In this document: positions 1-9,095 of the stretch, one piece after another
Layout: every line of letters starts with the position of its first letter
Numbering within the stretch: the stretch's first letter is position 1
DNA from: DASWIG01 sp965371445
Lineage (GTDB): Bacteria; Acidobacteriota; Thermoanaerobaculia; Multivoradales; J023
DNA: 41,846 nt
Assembly: GCA_965371445.1 (NCBI GenBank)
Contig: CBDUYN010000079.1
Location: forward strand, 1 to 41,846
Direction of reading: 5' to 3'
Notes under the pieces: generated by a model
What the model was told of the DNA's origin: nothing
What the model saw: the letters and a program-made list of their open reading frames with translations, nothing else
Database searches by the model: none
Position numbers and translations under genes: made by a program

Positions 1-707
1 ACCCCTCGGTCGCGAATCCGCGCTCCGAGATCGTCTGGTTGCCGGTTCCCTCGATCGCCAGCACCTCGTACTTGTAGGCGGTGGCATCGTCCAGGAACTC
101 CGGCGGCACCGTCACTCTCGTGGCCGTACGCCTGAGGTCGACGGAGAAAACCCGAGTCTTCCCTTCGTCCCGCTCGACGACGACCTGATAGCCGACGATG
201 GAGCTTCCCGGCGGATCCGCCACGGGCAGCCACTCGATGAAGGTGTTTTCGGGGTCCACAACTTCGTCTTCCATCGGGTAGACGAGGACGGGCGCGTCCG
301 GAATGGCGTGCGTCAACCTCGCCTGGCCCACCAGTCTCTCCCCTTCTGTTGTCGTGCCCTTGAACGTGTACAAGCCCTCCGGGAAGAGAGCGAGCAGCTC
401 GTCGAGCGTCTGGACGTCGAACGACGGCTCCGCGCTCTCAAAAAACAGCTCCGTAATGCCTTGCTGGCCTATGCTGCCTTCGCCCATGACGCTGAGGATC
501 TCGTTGCCCTCCGGGTCGAAGAGTTGCATGAGGTCCCAGCCCTCTCCGTCGAGGAAGAGCTGGATGCCAGCGTCGCCATCGGTGTCGTTGACCTCGATGA
601 AGATTGCCGTCTCCTCCAGCCTGTCGGCCCAGACCCCGGGCGCCGCCAGCCCACAGACCAGGGCGGCTGCCGCTGCACTCGCCAGCCAGGTTTTCGTGTG
701 TCTCATC
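1..707 (-). CDS. Secreted protein with fibronectin-III-like segment (3' end outside window)
   Basis: The frame is open from an ATG at 707 to the window edge (235 codons, no stop reached). A GGAGG box sits 7 bases before the start. Residues 1-27 form a signal peptide (MRHTKTWLASAAAAALVCGL then APGVWAD), so the product is exported. Residues 30-120 are acidic and hold phrases such as NDTDGDAGIQLFLDGEGWDL. From about residue 135 the sequence (FIEWLPVADPPGSSIVGYQV, then ATAYKYEVLAIEGTGNQT) resembles a fibronectin type III sandwich. The family is not recognised and no catalytic motif is visible in the part present. It lies 108 bases downstream of the membrane phosphatase on the same strand and may be co-transcribed with it. 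Confidence 0.75.
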
Positions 708-815
708 TTGCGTCCTCCGATCGATTGTGCGGGAGTTCTTCGAGTCCAGGGCGGGTCCCGCGCTCCGTCCCTGAAGAGGAAGAGTCTCGCGGAGCCGAAA
801 TCCTTCGATCGAATT

Positions 816-3230
816 TCAGCGTGGCGCCGGCAGCCGCAGCACGACGGCGGTGACGTCGTCCTCCCAGGGGCGGCAGCCGAGGTAGGCCATGACGTCGCCC
901 AGGACACCGTCGAGGATCCCCTGGGGCGGCGTGCCGGCATGGCGGGCGAGGCAGGCTTCCAGGCGCTCGAAACCGAAAGGCTCGTCCTCGTCTACGGGAT
1001 GCGCCTCGACCAGCCCGTCGCTGCAGAGGAAAAGAGCGTCGCTCGGCAGGAGCTTCACCGTCTTCACGTCGACGCGGAGCTCCGAGCGGACACCGAGCGG
1101 ATACGACGCCGTCTGCAGCGCTTCGACCTCGCCGCCGAGGGAGATGCGGTAGGGATAGAGGTGCCCGGCGCTCGCGTAGCGAAGCTCGCGGCGCTCCGGA
1201 TCGACGAGGGCGTAGCAAAGGGTGGTCAAGAGCCGCCGGCGGGCGTTCTGGTAGACGATGCGGTTGAGCGTCACGAGCACCGCCTCGACCTCGGGGTCGA
1301 AGCTCGTCTGGACCGCGAGGGCCGAGCGCGCCATCGACATGACGAGGCCGCTCGCCACGCCGTGGCCGGCGACGTCGCCGACGGCCACCGCCAGACGTCC
1401 GTCCTCCAGGGCCACGACGTCGTAGAAGTCGCCGCCCACCTCCGTCGCCGGCAGGTAGGCGCTCGCGATCTCGACGCCGTTCAATTGCGGCGGCAGCTGC
1501 GGCAGGATCGAGCTCTGGATCTCGGCCGCGGTCAGAAGCTCCAGACGCTGGCGTTCGCGCTCGGCGATCTTGCGCACGTGCGCCGGCACGTCGTCGAAGC
1601 GATAGGCGTGCTCTTCGCCGCCGGAAAGGTGCCGGAGGCTCAGGACGAGCGGCGACGCGGCGAGCGCGAGCGCCGCGTAGCCGTTGATCTGGATCATAGG
1701 ATCGCTCGCGAAGACCGCCGGCAGCGCCTGCAGCGCGACGCTCGCCAGAAAGCCCGCCAGGACCGCCGACAGCACGTCACCGGTGGCGAAGAGCAGAACC
1801 GGTACCACCGCCACCACCGCCCAGAGGACCCAGCCCCACTGGAGCGGCAGAGAGATCACCCGGGGCGCGAGGGCCACCACGGAGAGGTAGGCGAGAGCCA
1901 GCGCCGCCGGTCGTCCCAGCCGCTCGCGCGCCCAGCAGGGAACGACGAACACCGCGAAGAGGTAGAGCGGAACGGCCTCCGCGACGTGCTGGCTCAAGTT
2001 GACGAGCCATCCCAAGCCGTGCCCGGCCGCGGCGCCGTAGAGCTCGCCGCTCGCCACCCAGACACCGGCGCCCTGGCCCAGGACGGAGAGGGCGAGGAGC
2101 GTGCCGGCCATGACCAGGGCGCCGGCCGTGCCACGCAGCGCCGAGCGCGCCACGGTCGCGTTGCCCCACTCCCCGCTGAGCAACGCGTCGACCGCCGCGA
2201 GCTTCGCCGGTGTCGTCCGCCGGCAAAAAAGCTCGCCCACCGACCAGGCCGTCAAGGCGAGCACCGCCATGCCCAGGTGGAGGAAAAAGAGCCGGAAGCC
2301 GAAAACCAGCCACGTCGTCTGCCGCCGGGTGACGAAACCGAGGTCCATGCCCTCCGAGACGGCGTGACGGGTGAGGAAGACGTAGACGAGGCCCGCCGTC
2401 AAGACGACGAAGAAGATCTCGACACCGCGGCGCACCCCCAACTGGCCGTCGTGGTAGAGGCGAAAGAAGGGGACGGCAACGACCGGCACCAGGAGATAGG
2501 GGAGGACGAGCAGGACGAGACTGAAGATCCGGCGGTGGCGGAAGACCTTGCGGATCTCGGCGCGTTCGGCTTCCTCGTACCAGGTGCCGTATCCCAGGAC
2601 CTCGCCACCGTCGAAGTAGACCTCGACACCGTAGGGGAAACGCGGTCCGAGCACCGCTTCCCGGTATACCAACTCGAGGCGTTGGGCGCGCCGCGCTCCC
2701 GGCTCGTCGTAAAGCTCGCCGGCACCGTCGAACGAAGCGAGGTCGAAGCCGCGGAGGGCGAGCAGCTGCGCCGCGCGTTGCCGTGCCGTCGCCGCGTCGA
2801 GCGCCTCCCCGAAAGGGCCACCGGCCGCCGGGTTGCGGCGCAGCATCAACACCTCACCCCCAAGCGAGATCAGGGCACGGTAGGTCCAGGCCTCGGCAGG
2901 GACGGCAGGGGCGAAGACCAGGACGTCCCAGACGAGTTGGGCCGGTGCCAGGCGGCTCGCGACGAGCGCCGCGGGATCGACGTCGCGGCTCGACATCTGA
3001 AGGCGCCGCTCCAGCTGTGAACGGCTCGTCAGGCGCACGACGACGTAAGGTTGCTCGACGCGGTCGCCGAGGTCGCGGAAGGCCTCCAGGGCGATCGCTT
3101 CGGCCTCGGCCTCGGAGACCTCCCAAGGTCCGGGCAGGAGCGGCAACGCGCGCGGAAACGCCCAGACGACCAGCATCACGGCGGCGAGGCCCAGGACGGT
3201 CCAGATGAGAATCTCGCGGTGTTGGCGCAT
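816..3230 (-). CDS. Multi-pass membrane SpoIIE/RsbU-type PP2C phosphatase
   Basis: An 804-residue membrane-bound PPM/PP2C serine phosphatase of the SpoIIE/RsbU class. Residues 7-27 are a membrane anchor, about 30-230 a probable extracytoplasmic domain, and 235-530 contain several hydrophobic helices. A short helical linker (ERERQRLELLTAAEIQSSIL) leads to the phosphatase at 564-804. Metal-binding acids are present in GGDFYD (D601, D604), VGDVAGHG (D619), SDGLVEA (D738) and EDDVTAVV (D791-D792), so the enzyme looks active. Known relatives dephosphorylate anti-sigma-factor antagonists in partner-switching pathways, but no antagonist or anti-sigma gene is in this window. The start is the ATG at 3230, just before the first hydrophobic helix. 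The same frame stays open upstream, but that stretch runs antisense to cdd. The start has only a weak ribosome site. Confidence 0.85.
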   Translation of the reverse strand: MRQHREILIWTVLGLAAVMLVVWAFPRALPLLPGPWEVSEAEAEAIALEAFRDLGDRVEQPYVVVRLTSRSQLERRLQMSSRDVDPAALVASRLAPAQLVWDVLVFAPAVPAEAWTYRALISLGGEVLMLRRNPAAGGPFGEALDAATARQRAAQLLALRGFDLASFDGAGELYDEPGARRAQRLELVYREAVLGPRFPYGVEVYFDGGEVLGYGTWYEEAERAEIRKVFRHRRIFSLVLLVLPYLLVPVVAVPFFRLYHDGQLGVRRGVEIFFVVLTAGLVYVFLTRHAVSEGMDLGFVTRRQTTWLVFGFRLFFLHLGMAVLALTAWSVGELFCRRTTPAKLAAVDALLSGEWGNATVARSALRGTAGALVMAGTLLALSVLGQGAGVWVASGELYGAAAGHGLGWLVNLSQHVAEAVPLYLFAVFVVPCWARERLGRPAALALAYLSVVALAPRVISLPLQWGWVLWAVVAVVPVLLFATGDVLSAVLAGFLASVALQALPAVFASDPMIQINGYAALALAASPLVLSLRHLSGGEEHAYRFDDVPAHVRKIAERERQRLELLTAAEIQSSILPQLPPQLNGVEIASAYLPATEVGGDFYDVVALEDGRLAVAVGDVAGHGVASGLVMSMARSALAVQTSFDPEVEAVLVTLNRIVYQNARRRLLTTLCYALVDPERRELRYASAGHLYPYRISLGGEVEALQTASYPLGVRSELRVDVKTVKLLPSDALFLCSDGLVEAHPVDEDEPFGFERLEACLARHAGTPPQGILDGVLGDVMAYLGCRPWEDDVTAVVLRLPAPR

Positions 3231-3284
3231 GCTCTTCGTGGCCCCCACTGAGGTACGGCAAGAGCATGGTACAGTTTCCTCTCG

Positions 3285-3701
3285 ATGGAATGGGATCATC
3301 TCGTCGACGTCGCCACCCAGGCCCGCGAGCGGGCCTACGCTCCCTACAGCCGCTTCCGGGTCGGCGCCGCGCTCTTGACCGCCGACGGCACCGTCTTTCC
3401 CGGCTGCAACGTCGAGAACCGTTCCTTTGGTCTTTGCATCTGCGCCGAGCGCGGCGCGGTCCAGGCGGCCGTGGCGGCCGGCCACCGGGAATTCCGGGCC
3501 ATCGCCGTCGTCACCGACACTGCACCGCCGGTGACACCCTGCGGCATGTGCCGCGAAACCCTCACAGAGTTCGCCCGCGATCTGCCGATCCTGGTAGCCA
3601 ACACCCAGGGCGAGCGGCATGAGTACCGTCTCGAGGAGCTTCATCCGATGCCCTTCGAATGGCCGAAAGAGCTGGGCGGCGAAACGAACAAAGATGGCTA
3701 A
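3285..3701 (+). CDS. cdd: Cytidine deaminase
   Basis: A 138-residue homotetrameric-type cytidine deaminase converting cytidine and deoxycytidine to uridine and deoxyuridine in pyrimidine salvage. The zinc site is complete: C53-A-E55 in CICAERGA, and C86 and C89 in TPCGMCRET. The N-terminal AYAPYSRFRVGAAL and GCNVENRSFG blocks are typical substrate-binding segments. Length is normal. No Shine-Dalgarno sequence precedes the ATG. A TACAGT box at 3270-3275 lies 9 bases upstream, so the message could be leaderless. The stop overlaps the start of the VWA gene by 8 bases, which implies co-translation. It is divergent from the membrane phosphatase. Confidence 0.95.
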   Translation: MEWDHLVDVATQARERAYAPYSRFRVGAALLTADGTVFPGCNVENRSFGLCICAERGAVQAAVAAGHREFRAIAVVTDTAPPVTPCGMCRETLTEFARDLPILVANTQGERHEYRLEELHPMPFEWPKELGGETNKDG

Positions 3702-5622
3702 ACTCGCTCGAACAACCCTTGTACTTCTCCTGCCAAGCCTCCTTTTTGCGCTTCCCGCCGCCGCCCAGACGCGCTGCATGTCGGCGGTGCCGCTCGCCGA
3801 ACGCATCCTGAACGACGAGGTCGGCTGGGGCGCCCTGCCGCTCGCCGGACACTACAGCCTCGACGAGGCTTTGCTCGAGCAAGGACGCCTTCGTGCCGCG
3901 GTGAGCGCACGGCTCGACGTCACCGCTTTGCGCCAGCGCGGCTCGGCTCGGCTCGGCAAGCTCTGCGTCGGCGTCGTCGTCGGCGCCGAAGGCGAGCTCG
4001 TCGCCGTCCACGAGCGACCGGTGGAGGTGGCCGAGCTGGCAACGTCTCTCACCGGCGTCGCCGCTTTCGACTACCACGTCCGTGCCGACCTCCCCGAAGG
4101 GACCTCGGAGATCCTGCTCCTCGTCCAGTTGCCGGAAGTCGAAGCCTTTGCCGCCCTGGTGCTTGAGTCGAGCGGTGCCGAGCCGCGCCGGCCCGGTCCG
4201 GGCGCCGTGCGCCTCGCCGGGCGCCAAGAGGCCTGGTACGAGATCAGGCGCGCTACGGCCTCGGCGGCCGTGGCGGCGAAGGAAATCGTCCTGCGGCTCG
4301 TGCCGCCGCGCCACCAGCCCGCCACCGGCAGCACCCGCTTCGACGCCCTCGTGTCGACCGACGCCGTCCGCAGAGTCGTCTTCGAGCTCGACGGCGAGAA
4401 GGTGGCCGACCAGCGCCGCCGGCCGTTCGTCGCCCGGCTGCCGCTCGCCAAACCGGCGCGCGTCCAGACGGTGCGCGCCATCGGCTACGACGCCGACGGA
4501 CGCGAGCTCGGAAGCGACGAGATCGCCGTCAACGAGCTCAACGTCCCCTTCCGGGTCCGGATCGACGACGTGGCACAGACGCTCGAAGGGCTCGACGTCA
4601 GCGCCAGGGTGAGCGTCCCACAGGGAGGGGAGCTCGTCCGCGTCGAGCTCTATCTGAACCAGCTCCTCGTCGAGACCTTTACCCGGCCACCTTTCGCCGG
4701 CCGCCTCCCCGTCCTCGAACCGGGGCCCGAAGAGTTCGTCCGCGTCGCCGCCTACCTGAAAGACGGCTCCTCGATCGACGACGTCGTGCTCCTCGCTTCC
4801 CCCACCGCCATGGAAGAAGTCGAGGTCAACCTCGTCGAGGTCCACGTCGTGGCGACCGACGCCAACCACGAAGTCGTCGAGGACTTGACCCCCGAGGAAT
4901 TCGAGGTCGTCCACCGCGGCAAGCCCCGGCAGATCGCGAGCTTTTCCTACGCCGACGACGTACCGCTCACGCTCGGCGTCGTGATCGACACGTCGGGATC
5001 GATGCGACTGGTCATGCACGACACGCGGCGCGCCGCCGCCAAGTTCCTCGGCCAGACGGTCCTGCCCCAGGACCGCGCCTTCGTCGTCGACTTCGACCGC
5101 CGTCCGCGGCTCTTGCAGGAGACGACCGGCGACATGGCGGAGCTCCTCTTGAGCCTCGGGCGCCTGGAAGCCCAGGGCGAGACGGCGATGTACGACGCCA
5201 TCGTCTTTTCGATGCTCCAATTCGAGCGCCGGCGGGGACGAAAGGCCCTGGTCGTCCTGACCGACGGCGACGACCGCGACTCGCGCTACGGCCCGAAGCA
5301 TTGCGTCGAGTACGCGCAAAAAACCGGTGTCCCGGTCTACATCATCGGCCTCGGCGCCCTCGACGGTTTCCGCCGCTCCTATTCGAAGGGCGACTTACGG
5401 CAGACGACGGAGAAAACCGGCGGCCGGCTCTACTTCGTGGAGTCGATCGAGGAGCTTGGGCTAGCTTACGCCGAAATCAACGCCGAGCTACGCAGCCAGT
5501 ACTCGCTCACCTTCTACACCGACAGCGACCTGACCGAAGAGGAGCGCCGCGAGGTCGAAGTACGCCTCGCCCGGCCGGGACTTACCGCGCGCACCGTCGT
5601 CGGGACGAACGTTCAGCCCTAG
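3694..5622 (+). CDS. Secreted VWA-domain protein (Acidobacteria-type)
   Basis: A 642-residue exported protein. Residues 1-25 are a signal peptide (MAKLARTTLVLLLPSLLFAL then PAAAQ), and the ATG at 3694 is chosen because it begins this peptide; it overlaps the cdd stop. A long beta-rich region of about 400 residues (extracellular-sandwich-like) follows. The C-terminal von Willebrand A domain spans about 420-620, with a complete metal-ion-dependent adhesion site: DTSGSM (D432), T497 in GETAMYDA, and D524 in LTDGDD. The segment EVEVNLVEVHVVATDANHEV just before it matches the VWFA-related family abundant in Acidobacteria. The role is unknown; such proteins usually mediate metal-dependent adhesion or assembly outside the cytoplasmic membrane. 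Confidence 0.85.
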   Translation: MAKLARTTLVLLLPSLLFALPAAAQTRCMSAVPLAERILNDEVGWGALPLAGHYSLDEALLEQGRLRAAVSARLDVTALRQRGSARLGKLCVGVVVGAEGELVAVHERPVEVAELATSLTGVAAFDYHVRADLPEGTSEILLLVQLPEVEAFAALVLESSGAEPRRPGPGAVRLAGRQEAWYEIRRATASAAVAAKEIVLRLVPPRHQPATGSTRFDALVSTDAVRRVVFELDGEKVADQRRRPFVARLPLAKPARVQTVRAIGYDADGRELGSDEIAVNELNVPFRVRIDDVAQTLEGLDVSARVSVPQGGELVRVELYLNQLLVETFTRPPFAGRLPVLEPGPEEFVRVAAYLKDGSSIDDVVLLASPTAMEEVEVNLVEVHVVATDANHEVVEDLTPEEFEVVHRGKPRQIASFSYADDVPLTLGVVIDTSGSMRLVMHDTRRAAAKFLGQTVLPQDRAFVVDFDRRPRLLQETTGDMAELLLSLGRLEAQGETAMYDAIVFSMLQFERRRGRKALVVLTDGDDRDSRYGPKHCVEYAQKTGVPVYIIGLGALDGFRRSYSKGDLRQTTEKTGGRLYFVESIEELGLAYAEINAELRSQYSLTFYTDSDLTEEERREVEVRLARPGLTARTVVGTNVQP

Positions 5623-5634
5623 AGGAGGAAGGAC

Positions 5635-5994
5635 ATGACTCATCTCATCGTCAGCTTCGTCGTCTTCACCCTGATCGCTCTCTTAAGCCCCCAGATCCTC
5701 CCGGGGATCAAGGTCAAGGGGATCGGGGCGGCCGCGCTCGTGGCGATCGTCTTCGGCCTCTTGAACCTCCTGATCGGTTGGATCTTGAAATCCGTCCTGG
5801 GTTTCTTGACCCTGCCGCTGACTTGCTTGACCCTGGGCCTTTTTTCGCTCCTCATCCCCACGATCGTCAACGCGATCCTCCTGAAGATCACCGACGCCTT
5901 TCTGGAGCCCTTCGAGCTCAAAGGCTGGTGGCCGGCTTTGGGGATGGGCCTCCTATTCGGTCTCGGGAGCCTGCTCGTGCGGGCCTTGAGCTAG
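5635..5994 (+). CDS. Small membrane protein, phage-holin-4 superfamily (YvlD-like)
   Basis: A 119-residue, almost wholly hydrophobic protein with about four membrane helices (for example MTHLIVSFVVFTLIALLSPQ at the start, then VAIVFGLLNLLIGWILKS). The pattern with LPGIKVKGIGAA between helices 1 and 2 and LPLTCLTLGLFSLLI in the middle is that of the phage-holin family 4 / YvlD membrane proteins, found widely in chromosomes and not necessarily of phage origin. A strong ribosome site (GAGGAAGGA) precedes the ATG. It follows the VWA gene by 12 bases, so it is probably the last gene of the cdd operon. The stop codon overlaps tail-to-tail with that of the minus-strand sensor kinase. Confidence 0.8.
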   Translation: MTHLIVSFVVFTLIALLSPQILPGIKVKGIGAAALVAIVFGLLNLLIGWILKSVLGFLTLPLTCLTLGLFSLLIPTIVNAILLKITDAFLEPFELKGWWPALGMGLLFGLGSLLVRALS

Positions 5995-8900
5995 GCTGCC
6001 AGGTTCCTGAACGTCTTGAGGGTGAAACAGAGGGTCGAGCCCTTGCCTGCGCCTTCCGATTCGACCCAGATCCGGCCGCCGTGGACCTCGATGATCCGTT
6101 TCACCAGCGCCAGCCCGATCCCGGTGCCTTCGATCTCCGCATCCAACCGTTCGAACAGCCCGAAGATCTTCTCGTGGTAGGAGGGATCGATGCCGATGCC
6201 GTTGTCCCGCACGAAGAGGACGTCTTCTCCGTCCTGAGATCCCACGCCGATCTCGATCTGCGGGTGCGCCTCGTCGCCCATGAAGCGGACCGCGTTGTCG
6301 ATCAGATTCTGGAAGACCTCGCGCAAGCGGACCCGATCGCCCACGACGACCGGAAGATCCGGGGCCACCTCGACGTCGACGCCACGCTCGACGATCTCAC
6401 CGGCCAGGAGCGCCGCCGCCTCGGAGACCACCTCTCCCAGGGCGACCGCTTCCGACGAATGGGCGACCCGGCCGATGCGGGAGAGCTCCAGAAGCTCGCC
6501 CAGGAGGCGTCCCATCTTGTCGGCGGCGTCCTCGATCTGCCGGATGTCGTGCTCCAGCCGCTCGGCATCGTGGCCGACAGCGTCGCGTCGCAGCAGGCCG
6601 AGAAAGCCCTTGATGGTGACGAGCGGGCTCGTCAGATCGTGGGAGACCGTGTAGGTGAAGCGCTCGAGCTCCGCATTCCTGGCCTCGAGCTCGGTGATCA
6701 GGGCCTCGCGTTCCCGGGCGCGCCGCAGGAGAGCGCGAGTGCGAAAACGATAGGCTCCGACCACGCTCAGCACCATGGCCAGGGTCTCCAGGACGAGGAG
6801 CCAGGGCTGGCGCCAGAGGGGTCGCGGAATGGCGATCTCGGGTGAGCGTGCCTCGGCGCTCCACGCATCGTCCTGGTCACCTGCCCAGCCGGCCGCGATG
6901 TGAAAGCGGTACCGGCCTGGAGGAATGTTGGTGTAGCGAATCTCGCCCGCGGACGCCACCCGGGTGCTCCAGCCGGAGTCGAAGGGATGGAGGCGGTAAC
7001 GCACCACGACCGCCGCCTCGGTCGAGAAGGTGATGGTGCGGAAAGGAAAGGTCAGGTTCTTCTGGTGAGGGGCGAGCTGAAGCTCGCCGTCGGCCGACTG
7101 CTCCCGGCCGTTGACCTCAAGCGCCCCGAGCTCGACGAGGGGCGGCGCGCGGTGCGGTTGATCGTGCCGTTCCTGATACACAGACACGCCGCGGTCCGTA
7201 CCGATCCACACCCGCCCCCGGTGATCCAGGATGCCAGCGCCTCGGTTGGTCTCCCGGCCGGCCAATCCGTGGGGAACACTCAGATGCCGAAGACGGGAGC
7301 CGTCCCAGACGAAGACACCGTCGTCGGTGCCGAACCACAAGCGCCCGCCGCCGTCCTCCAGGATGAAATAGACCGGGCGGCTGATGTCGAGCTCCCCCTG
7401 GCGCACGGCCACGAGCTCGCCCCCTTGGAGCCGGTGGAGACCGTCGAGGGTTCCCACCCAGACGGTGCCGGACGGCGCCACGTGGAGGCCGTAGAGGATG
7501 TTGGCGTCATGGCCGGAGGCGCGCGCCAGCCGCCACTCGGTGCCGTCGTAGCAGAGCAGGCCACGCCCCGTCGAGACGAAGAGACCTCCGTCTCGCCCCG
7601 CCTCCAGCCAGCGCAGAGCTCGCAATCTTCCATGGCCATGCTCCACCCGGACGAAGCGATCCCCCTCGCGCACGAAAAGGTCGGCAGCGCTCATGGCCCA
7701 CAGCCGGCCTGCGGCGTCGAGCTCCACGGAGAGGATGGCCGGCGCCGGCAGACGGACACGCCAGGTGGGAGCTCGACCCGGGTGAGCCGCCCCGGCCGGA
7801 TGAAACGGCGGATCGAGCTGCAACAGCCCCTTGGTGTTGGCGGCCAGCCAGACGCTGCCGTCGGGGTCGAGGGCCATGTCCATGATCCGATAAGCGCCGG
7901 AGAAGGGCGGCAGGTCGAACGACACACGGACGGTCGAGGAGCGCTCCAGGTCGAGCAAGGTCAGGCCCTTGTTGTGCCCCAGAACGAAGCGCCCAGGGAG
8001 GGGCTCGACGAGCGCCGTGACCTCGTCTTCGAGGAGATCGTGGCTCTCGTCAAACGAGAGGAACCGCCGGCTCTCGATCCGGCTCAGGCCCCGCGAGCTG
8101 CCCACCCAGAGGTTGGTCTCGCGGTCGAGCAGGAGGGCGCTCGCACCGTCGCTGACGAGACCTTGGCGGCGTCCCAGCGGTGCGACGTGTCCGTCTTGCG
8201 GGTCGCGCACGAAGGCGCCGAGCTGGGTGCCGAAATAGACTCTGCCGGAGGCGTCGGCGAGAAGAACACCTCCGGAGACTTCGGGGGCCCACGGCAGGTC
8301 CAGACCGCTGGCCACCACCTCGAACCGCCCGTCCTCCAGCCGGCCCAGCCAGTCCCGGCTCAGGATCCACAAATCGTCCCTGCCGTCCGGAGCCGAGTGG
8401 AGAGCGAGGATCGGATCCCGAAGCCGTGGAACGCGTTCGTGAAGCCGAAGGTCGAGGGCGCCCTCGCGCAGGAAACAGAGACCCGCTCTCGTACCCACCG
8501 CGAATCCTTCCTCGACGGAAACGATGGCGTACACCTCGTCGGAGGGCAGACCGTCGGCGCTTTGCCAACCCTGCCAGGCCGTGCGGCTCTCCATCTCGCC
8601 GTCCTCTTCCCATAGCCACAGGCCGCCCCCGGGGGAGCCGACGGCGGCGAGGATGCCCCCGTCCCCGTCCGCGATCGCCAGCGAAGTCATCTCCAGGGAC
8701 GGCGAAGCGCCGATCGAAGGGCTCGACGAGCACCGCCACCTCCTCTCCAGCCGGCAGACGATCGGCTCCTCCCAGTGCGCCATCGTCCACAACCGGCCGT
8801 CCGGATCGATGGCGAGGGCCCCCAATCCCCCCGTCGGCAGGCCGTCGGCATGGGTGTAGGTCGTGAACGTGTGGCCGTCGTAGACTGTGACGCCGGCCCG

Positions 8901-9095
8901 GGTCAGAATCGCGAGCCGGCCGCTGCGCTCGTCCTGGGCCAGGTCGAAGATGTTGGCGCTGGGCAGACCGTCGTCGACGGAGAAGGTCTCGACCTTGGGC
9001 CGTTGCGCGAACGCCAGAGGCGCCGTGACTAGTTGCACCAAGAGCGCGCTGCCGAGAACGCATCGTCCGACTCGAGCGCCCTTTACCCACACCAT
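5991..9095 (-). CDS. Propeller-type sensor histidine kinase (Reg_prop, Y_Y_Y, HisKA, HATPase)
   Basis: A 1034-residue membrane sensor kinase. Residues 1-30 are a signal peptide. About 31-690 form periplasmic two-component-regulator propeller blades (repeats ending like GRLWTMAHWEE, TNLWVGSSRGLSRI, GRVWIGTDRGVSVY). A Y_Y_Y domain follows (YTNIPPGRYRFHI). One membrane helix spans about 763-781. The HisKA helix carries the phospho-acceptor H819 in TVSHDLTSPL, then the ATPase domain with N-box FQNLIDNAVRF, DNGIGID and GTGIGLAL. There is no receiver or DNA-binding output domain and no response regulator beside it. GGAG lies 8 bases before the ATG. The transmitter is closely similar to the kinase at 10491-13877, so the two are paralogues. 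The signal it senses is unknown; relatives often respond to polysaccharides. Confidence 0.9.
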   Translation of the reverse strand: MVWVKGARVGRCVLGSALLVQLVTAPLAFAQRPKVETFSVDDGLPSANIFDLAQDERSGRLAILTRAGVTVYDGHTFTTYTHADGLPTGGLGALAIDPDGRLWTMAHWEEPIVCRLERRWRCSSSPSIGASPSLEMTSLAIADGDGGILAAVGSPGGGLWLWEEDGEMESRTAWQGWQSADGLPSDEVYAIVSVEEGFAVGTRAGLCFLREGALDLRLHERVPRLRDPILALHSAPDGRDDLWILSRDWLGRLEDGRFEVVASGLDLPWAPEVSGGVLLADASGRVYFGTQLGAFVRDPQDGHVAPLGRRQGLVSDGASALLLDRETNLWVGSSRGLSRIESRRFLSFDESHDLLEDEVTALVEPLPGRFVLGHNKGLTLLDLERSSTVRVSFDLPPFSGAYRIMDMALDPDGSVWLAANTKGLLQLDPPFHPAGAAHPGRAPTWRVRLPAPAILSVELDAAGRLWAMSAADLFVREGDRFVRVEHGHGRLRALRWLEAGRDGGLFVSTGRGLLCYDGTEWRLARASGHDANILYGLHVAPSGTVWVGTLDGLHRLQGGELVAVRQGELDISRPVYFILEDGGGRLWFGTDDGVFVWDGSRLRHLSVPHGLAGRETNRGAGILDHRGRVWIGTDRGVSVYQERHDQPHRAPPLVELGALEVNGREQSADGELQLAPHQKNLTFPFRTITFSTEAAVVVRYRLHPFDSGWSTRVASAGEIRYTNIPPGRYRFHIAAGWAGDQDDAWSAEARSPEIAIPRPLWRQPWLLVLETLAMVLSVVGAYRFRTRALLRRAREREALITELEARNAELERFTYTVSHDLTSPLVTIKGFLGLLRRDAVGHDAERLEHDIRQIEDAADKMGRLLGELLELSRIGRVAHSSEAVALGEVVSEAAALLAGEIVERGVDVEVAPDLPVVVGDRVRLREVFQNLIDNAVRFMGDEAHPQIEIGVGSQDGEDVLFVRDNGIGIDPSYHEKIFGLFERLDAEIEGTGIGLALVKRIIEVHGGRIWVESEGAGKGSTLCFTLKTFRNLAA

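Noticed and set aside
303..3020. A 905-codon open frame on the plus strand
   Set aside because: It is antisense to the SpoIIE phosphatase and the secreted protein. Its translation is Arg/Glu/Asp/His-rich without motifs, as expected opposite a GC-rich coding strand.
3562..5319. A 585-codon minus-strand frame
   Set aside because: It runs antisense to the VWA gene, which has a signal peptide and an intact metal site; the minus frame has only low-complexity charged sequence.
5635..5994. Holin-like protein as a sign of a prophage
   Set aside because: The family is widespread in chromosomes, and no other phage gene, integrase or attachment site is present.
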